From positions 1 to 8,262 of the forward strand of contig LUZH01000188.1 in the NCBI GenBank assembly GCA_001602885.1: a stretch of DNA of 8,262 nt. The letters are read 5' to 3'. The notes below the pieces were generated by a model. The model did no database searches. It had not been told where the DNA came from and saw only the letters and a list, made by a program, of their open reading frames with translations. The position numbers were made by a program, and so were the translations under genes. This DNA is from Bacteroidales bacterium Bact_16. Lineage in GTDB: Bacteria; Bacteroidota; Bacteroidia; Bacteroidales; UBA932. Shown here one piece after another: positions 5,540-8,262 of this stretch. Position 1 is the first letter of the stretch. Each line of letters starts with the position of its first letter.

Positions 5540-6955
5540 ATGTCATTCATCAACGACGACTTCATGCTCTCCACCGCCACGGCGAAGAGCCTCTACCACG
5601 ACCATGCGGAGAAGATGCCCATCATCGACTACCACTGCCATCTCTCCCCGCAGCAGATTGCCGAAAACATCCAGTTCCGCGACATCACCCAGCTCTGGCT
5701 GGTGGACGGCCACGCGGGCGACCACTATAAATGGCGCGCGATGCGCGGCAACGGCGTGTCCGAAGACTACATCACGGGCGGCAGGCACAGCGCCTGGGAG
5801 ACCTTCGAGAAATGGGCCGAGACCATGCCCTACACGATGCGCAACCCGCTCTATCACTGGTCGCACCTGGAGCTGAAGCGCGTCTTCGGGATCGACAAGC
5901 TCCTGTCGCCCGCCACCGCGCGCGAGATCTTCGAGGAGTGCAACGCCAAGCTCGCCACGCCCGAATTCCGCGGCCAGGCCCTCATCCGCAAGTTCAACGT
6001 CGACGTCGTCTGCACGACGGACGACCCCGCCGACGACCTGCACTGGCACCAGATGATCGCCGACCATCCTTTCGGCACCCGCGTCCTCCCCGCCTGGCGT
6101 CCGGACAAGGCCATGGCCATCGAGAATCCCGCCGAATACCGGCACTACATCGAGCGGCTCGGCCAGGCGGCCGGCATGCGGATCGAATCCTACGCCGACC
6201 TCTGCCAGGCCCTGCAGAAGCGCCACGATTTCTTCCATGCGATGGGCTGCCGGCTCTCCGACCACGGCATGGACACCTTCTACACCGAAGACTACCGCAA
6301 CATGGAGATCGAGATGATCTTCAAGAAGACCCTCATCGGCATGGCCCCGAGCCCCAAGGAGGTCGCCAAGTTCCGCAGCGCCTTCCTTTATGACCAGGCC
6401 GTCATGGATGCGGAGGCCGGCTGGACGCAGCAGTTCCACGTCGGCGCCATCCGCAACAACAACACGAAGATGTTCCAGCTCGCCGGCCCCGACACGGGCT
6501 ACGACGCCATCCACGATCTCAGCATGGCCGCCTCCGGCCACAAGTTCCTGGACCGCCTCGCCCTGGCCGGCAAGCTCACCAAGACCATCCTCTACTGCCT
6601 CAACCCCAAAGACTACGCCGTGATGATGACCATGGCCTACACCTTCAACGACGGCACCGTCCCCGGCAAGATGCAGTTCGGCTCGGGCTGGTGGTTCCTC
6701 GACCAGGAGGTCGGCATCCGCCGCCAGCTGGACACGCTCTCGCAGCTGGGCCTGCTGAGCCGCTTCGTCGGCATGCTCACCGACTCCCGCAGCTTCATCA
6801 GCTACCCGCGCCACGAATACTTCCGCCGCATCCTGTGCGACATGATCGGCAGCGACATCGAGCGGGGCAAGCTCCCGGCCTCCGAGATGGACTTCATCGG
6901 CCAGATGGTCGAGAACATCTCCTACAACAACGCCAGGGACTACTTCCAGTTCTAA
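5540..6955 (+). CDS. uxaC: Uronate isomerase (glucuronate/galacturonate isomerase)
   Basis: Cytoplasmic enzyme that converts D-glucuronate to D-fructuronate and D-galacturonate to D-tagaturonate, the first step of hexuronate breakdown. At 471 residues it matches the usual length (about 470). It belongs to the amidohydrolase fold: IIDYHCHLSP near the N-terminus supplies the metal-site pair H32 and H34. Other family stretches include FNVDVVCTTDDPADDLHWH, MQFGSGWWFLDQ, MLTDSRSFISYPRHEYFRRILCDMIG and the closing YNNARDYF. The frame stays open upstream to about 4859, but the ATG at 5540 is right: the family's N-terminus (FMLSTATAKSLYHDHA) follows it and a well-spaced promoter lies just before. A terminator follows at 6971. 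Together with the envelope GH105-type enzyme upstream it suggests pectin or uronate use. Unsaturated uronates released by GH105 enzymes normally enter another route (KduI/KduD), so the two need not act in series. Confidence 0.97.
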   Translation: MSFINDDFMLSTATAKSLYHDHAEKMPIIDYHCHLSPQQIAENIQFRDITQLWLVDGHAGDHYKWRAMRGNGVSEDYITGGRHSAWETFEKWAETMPYTMRNPLYHWSHLELKRVFGIDKLLSPATAREIFEECNAKLATPEFRGQALIRKFNVDVVCTTDDPADDLHWHQMIADHPFGTRVLPAWRPDKAMAIENPAEYRHYIERLGQAAGMRIESYADLCQALQKRHDFFHAMGCRLSDHGMDTFYTEDYRNMEIEMIFKKTLIGMAPSPKEVAKFRSAFLYDQAVMDAEAGWTQQFHVGAIRNNNTKMFQLAGPDTGYDAIHDLSMAASGHKFLDRLALAGKLTKTILYCLNPKDYAVMMTMAYTFNDGTVPGKMQFGSGWWFLDQEVGIRRQLDTLSQLGLLSRFVGMLTDSRSFISYPRHEYFRRILCDMIGSDIERGKLPASEMDFIGQMVENISYNNARDYFQF

Positions 6956-6970
6956 AAGGAAAAGCGACAC

Positions 6971-7002
6971 AAAAAAGGCTTGCCGGTTGGCAAGCCTTTT
7001 TT
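6971..7002. terminator. Bidirectional intrinsic terminator between uxaC and tRNA-Arg
   Basis: The arm GGCTTGCC, the loop GGTT and the arm GGCAAGCC form a perfect 8-bp GC-rich stem, flanked by six A on the left and six T on the right (6971-7002). It can end uxaC transcripts on the plus strand 15 bases after the stop. On the minus strand it can also end the tRNA transcript, whose mature 3' end lies only one base away. Confidence 0.92.
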
Positions 7003-7003
7003 G

Positions 7004-7075
7004 TAGCTCCGAGCAGAATCGAACTGCTATCTATGGTTTAGGAAACCACTATTCTATCCGTTGAACTACAGAGCC
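7004..7075 (-). tRNA. tRNA-Arg, anticodon CCU
   Basis: The minus strand folds into a complete 72-nt cloverleaf. The acceptor arm is GGCTCTG with CGGAGCT (G1-U72 and U6-G67 wobbles) and discriminator A at 7004. The D-arm is GTTC/GAAT with an 8-base loop, and the anticodon stem is GTGGT/ACCAT around loop TTCCTAA. The T-arm is AGCAG/CTGCT with loop TTCGATT. The variable loop is four bases. Anticodon CCT (complement of 7040-7042) reads AGG arginine codons. CCA is not encoded; the base after the discriminator is C and the terminator's A/T tract follows at once, so CCA must be added by tRNA nucleotidyltransferase. No promoter fits in the eight bases between its 5' end and the rpmF terminator. Confidence 0.93.
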
Positions 7076-7083
7076 GCAATACT

Positions 7084-7105
7084 AAAAAAGCCGCCTGCTG
7101 GCGGC
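7084..7105 (-). terminator. Intrinsic terminator after rpmF
   Basis: Read on the minus strand, GCCGCC (7105-7100), loop AGCA and GGCGGC (7095-7090) are followed by six T (7089-7084). It begins 12 bases after the rpmF stop and ends eight bases before the tRNA-Arg 5' end. On the plus strand there is also a T-run (7107-7112) set off by one extra C, so it may work weakly in both directions. Confidence 0.88.
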
Positions 7106-7117
7106 CTTTTTTACAGA

Positions 7118-7300
7118 TTACTCAGCGTTCTTGACGATGATCTGACGGCCTCTGTAGTAACCGCACTCAGGGCAGACACGGTGATACATCACGGTCGCGC
7201 CGCAGTTCGGGCAGGTGGCGAGGGTCGGAACCGGCGCAAAGTCGTGCGTACGGCGCTTGTCCCGGCGCTGCTTGGAAAGTTTGTGTTTCGGATGTGCCAT
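7118..7300 (-). CDS. rpmF: 50S ribosomal protein L32
   Basis: Small basic protein of the large ribosomal subunit. The 60-residue sequence starts MAHPKHKLSKQRRDKRRTH, the standard L32 N-terminus close to family length. It carries a complete zinc-ribbon pattern, CPNC (C30, C33) and CPEC (C43, C46). The ATG at 7300-7298 is preceded by an AT-rich stretch without a Shine-Dalgarno sequence. It lies 19 bp after the DUF177 gene on the same strand, the usual yceD-rpmF pairing, and is followed by a terminator. The fatty-acid genes (plsX, fabH) that often come next in bacteria are absent here. Confidence 0.98.
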   Translation of the reverse strand: MAHPKHKLSKQRRDKRRTHDFAPVPTLATCPNCGATVMYHRVCPECGYYRGRQIIVKNAE

Positions 7301-7319
7301 TGCTTTATCTTTTTAAATA

Positions 7320-7706
7320 TTATTTGCTCAAATACTTCGTAGTCTCCTGATCGCATTCTCCTTCGGGATGCACGCGCTGGATCGGCAGCGAGATGCAGAC
7401 GAAGTCGTACACGTCCTGTCCCAGGTCCAGTTCGTCGCCCTCCGGGGTGTAGCTCTCCTCGAAGGAGGTCTCCACCGGGAGGACCAGATCCTCCAGGCAT
7501 CTGTCGCAGGCGACGGTGACCGTACCGGCAATCGCGCAGGCGGCTTCTGCCGTCAGCCCGTGATTGCGCACGTCCGCCGTCACTTCCAGATTGGCGTCGA
7601 GGATCTCGGAATTCCCGAAACTTTCAAAGAACTCGGCTCCGGCGTGCCACTTGAAGTGGGTCGTGCCGGCCGCCAGTGAGGTCAGTTTGACTACAAAGGG
7701 TTGCAA
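7320..7706 (-). CDS. DUF177 (YceD-family) protein, start uncertain
   Basis: Member of the YceD/DUF177 family, encoded beside rpmF in many bacteria and linked to 23S rRNA or large-subunit biogenesis in plants and bacteria; the exact role is unsettled. Visible family features are CDRCL in the middle and PIQRVHPEGEC near the end, supplying three conserved cysteines that may bind metal, plus the N-terminal LTSLAAGTTHFKWHAGAEFFESFGNSEI. No ATG or GTG is available. The TTG at 7706-7704 is used because family proteins begin about a dozen residues before this glycine. An earlier TTG at 7733 would add nine residues (137 in total), but those codons are AT-rich and hold a promoter match. The -7 box of that promoter also overlaps the TTG chosen here, so the true start may be still further in. 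rpmF follows after 19 bp; typA precedes it on the same strand. Confidence 0.85.
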   Translation of the reverse strand: MQPFVVKLTSLAAGTTHFKWHAGAEFFESFGNSEILDANLEVTADVRNHGLTAEAACAIAGTVTVACDRCLEDLVLPVETSFEESYTPEGDELDLGQDVYDFVCISLPIQRVHPEGECDQETTKYLSK

Positions 7707-7733
7707 AGTTAGTAATTTTTTTGCTATTAACAA
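7704..7733 (-). promoter_or_regulatory. Bacteroidota-type promoter for DUF177-rpmF
   Basis: On the minus strand TTG (7733-7731) and TAACTTTG (7711-7704) fit the -33 and -7 elements with 19 bases between them. The stretch is AT-rich and unlike the neighbouring coding DNA. It lies right after the typA stop, which would give DUF177-rpmF its own promoter. It conflicts with both possible TTG starts of the DUF177 gene. Confidence 0.6.
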
Positions 7734-7739
7734 CTAAAA

Positions 7740-8262
7740 TCAATCCTCGTTGTCGCTGTTTCTCTTGCGGGCCAGCGGATCGAGCAGGATCTTGCGGATG
7801 CGCATGAAGTGCGGCGTGACCTCCACCAGTTCGTCTTCCTGGATGTATTCCAGGGCCTCCTCGAGGGAGAACTTGATGGCGGGAGGCAGGACGATCTTCT
7901 CGTCGGAGCCCGCTGCACGCACGTTCGTGAGCTTCTTGGTCTTGCAGATGTTGATGTTGAGGTCGCGCTCGCGGGTGTGCTCGCCGACCACCTGTCCGGC
8001 GTAGATGTCCTCGCCCGGCTCCACGAAGAAGCGGCCGCGGTCCAGGAGCTTGTTCATCGAGTAGGCGATGGACTGGCCGGTCTCGATGGAGACGAGCGAG
8101 CCGTTGTTGCGGTGCTCGATCTCGCCCTTGTAGGGCTGGTATTCCTTGAAGCGGTGCGCGACGATGGCCTCGCCCTGACTGGCGGTCAGCAGGTTGGAAC
8201 GCAGACCGATCAGGCCGCGGGTCGGGATCTCGAACTCCAGCAGGGTGCGGTCGCCGCGCGGC
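7740..8262 (-). CDS. typA: C-terminal part of ribosome-associated GTPase TypA/BipA
   Basis: The frame enters from the right edge of the window and ends at a TGA (7742-7740), giving about 173 residues of the C-terminal portion. TypA/BipA is a translational GTPase related to EF-G and LepA that acts on the ribosome in subunit assembly and stress adaptation. The visible part covers the late EF-G-like domain and the BipA-specific C-terminal domain. Typical stretches are EIPTRGLIGLRSNLLT, HRNNGSLVSIETG, GEDIYAGQVVGEHTRERDLNINI, KKLTNVRAAGSDE, and LEEALEYIQEDELVEVTPHFMRIRK. The GTPase domain lies outside the window. An internal ATG at 8057 is not a real start because the homologous sequence continues upstream. 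Only 36 bp separate its stop from the TTG used for the DUF177 gene, and that gap contains a promoter match. Confidence 0.96.
   Translation of the reverse strand, partial: PRGDRTLLEFEIPTRGLIGLRSNLLTASQGEAIVAHRFKEYQPYKGEIEHRNNGSLVSIETGQSIAYSMNKLLDRGRFFVEPGEDIYAGQVVGEHTRERDLNINICKTKKLTNVRAAGSDEKIVLPPAIKFSLEEALEYIQEDELVEVTPHFMRIRKILLDPLARKRNSDNED

Noticed and set aside
4859..6955. 698-codon open frame that would give uxaC a 227-residue N-terminal extension
   Set aside because: The extra part is the out-of-frame shadow of the GC-rich membrane-HTH gene. The normal UxaC N-terminus begins at the ATG at 5540 and a good promoter lies just before it.
5543..6970. 475-codon antisense open frame opposite uxaC
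   Set aside because: It mirrors the codons of uxaC; its valine/glycine/leucine/aspartate-rich composition is the usual artefact of GC-rich third positions, with no recognisable domain.
7004..7075. tRNA-Arg as an integration (attachment) site for a mobile element
   Set aside because: tRNA-Arg genes are frequent targets, but no integrase and no repeat of the tRNA 3' end was seen in the window; both sides are housekeeping or metabolic genes.

Overview
The window is a chromosomal stretch from a GC-rich member of the Bacteroidota, most likely order Bacteroidales. Three things point there. Five gene starts carry the Bacteroidota -7 promoter element TAnnTTTG and lack clear Shine-Dalgarno sequences. 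The glutamyl-tRNA synthetase has the phylum's long KMSKS-to-anticodon-domain connection (GFPVFPLRW). The LytTR and LuxR-like regulators are of types common in this phylum. Coding DNA is very GC-rich, whereas spacers are AT-rich, so promoters stand out and most long antisense or frame-shifted ORFs are shadows.

Layout. (1) Positions 1-228 hold the tail of an unrecognised gene, which overlaps gltX (225-1856, glutamyl-tRNA synthetase) by ATGA. (2) On the minus strand, rpiB (3072-2638, ribose-5-phosphate isomerase B) runs into truB (2660-1848, tRNA pseudouridine-55 synthase); truB meets gltX tail to tail with a 9-bp overlap. (3) A short divergent promoter region (3073-3165) separates rpiB from a plus-strand lipoprotein of the GH88/GH105 unsaturated-uronyl hydrolase family (3166-4377). 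(4) A 164-bp spacer with a promoter and a 12-bp direct repeat leads into a two-gene regulatory unit: a receiverless LytTR protein (4542-4895) and a membrane-anchored protein with a C-terminal LuxR-like helix-turn-helix (4905-5468). (5) uxaC (5540-6955, uronate isomerase) has its own good promoter, overlapped by an inverted repeat. (6) A tRNA-Arg(CCU) on the minus strand lies between two intrinsic terminators. (7) On the minus strand, the tail of typA/bipA (8262-7740), a DUF177/YceD protein and rpmF (ribosomal protein L32) follow in that order.

How it fits together. The left and right flanks are translation and housekeeping genes. The middle block (3166-6955) looks like a small pectin/uronate section: an envelope GH105-type enzyme that would release unsaturated galacturonate from oligosaccharides, a uronate isomerase for saturated galacturonate or glucuronate, and between them a pair of regulators with no assigned signal. 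Whether the pair controls its neighbours is inference. It is the least explained part of the window and the best candidate for an undescribed system. No mobile element, CRISPR array or clear sign of recent transfer was seen.
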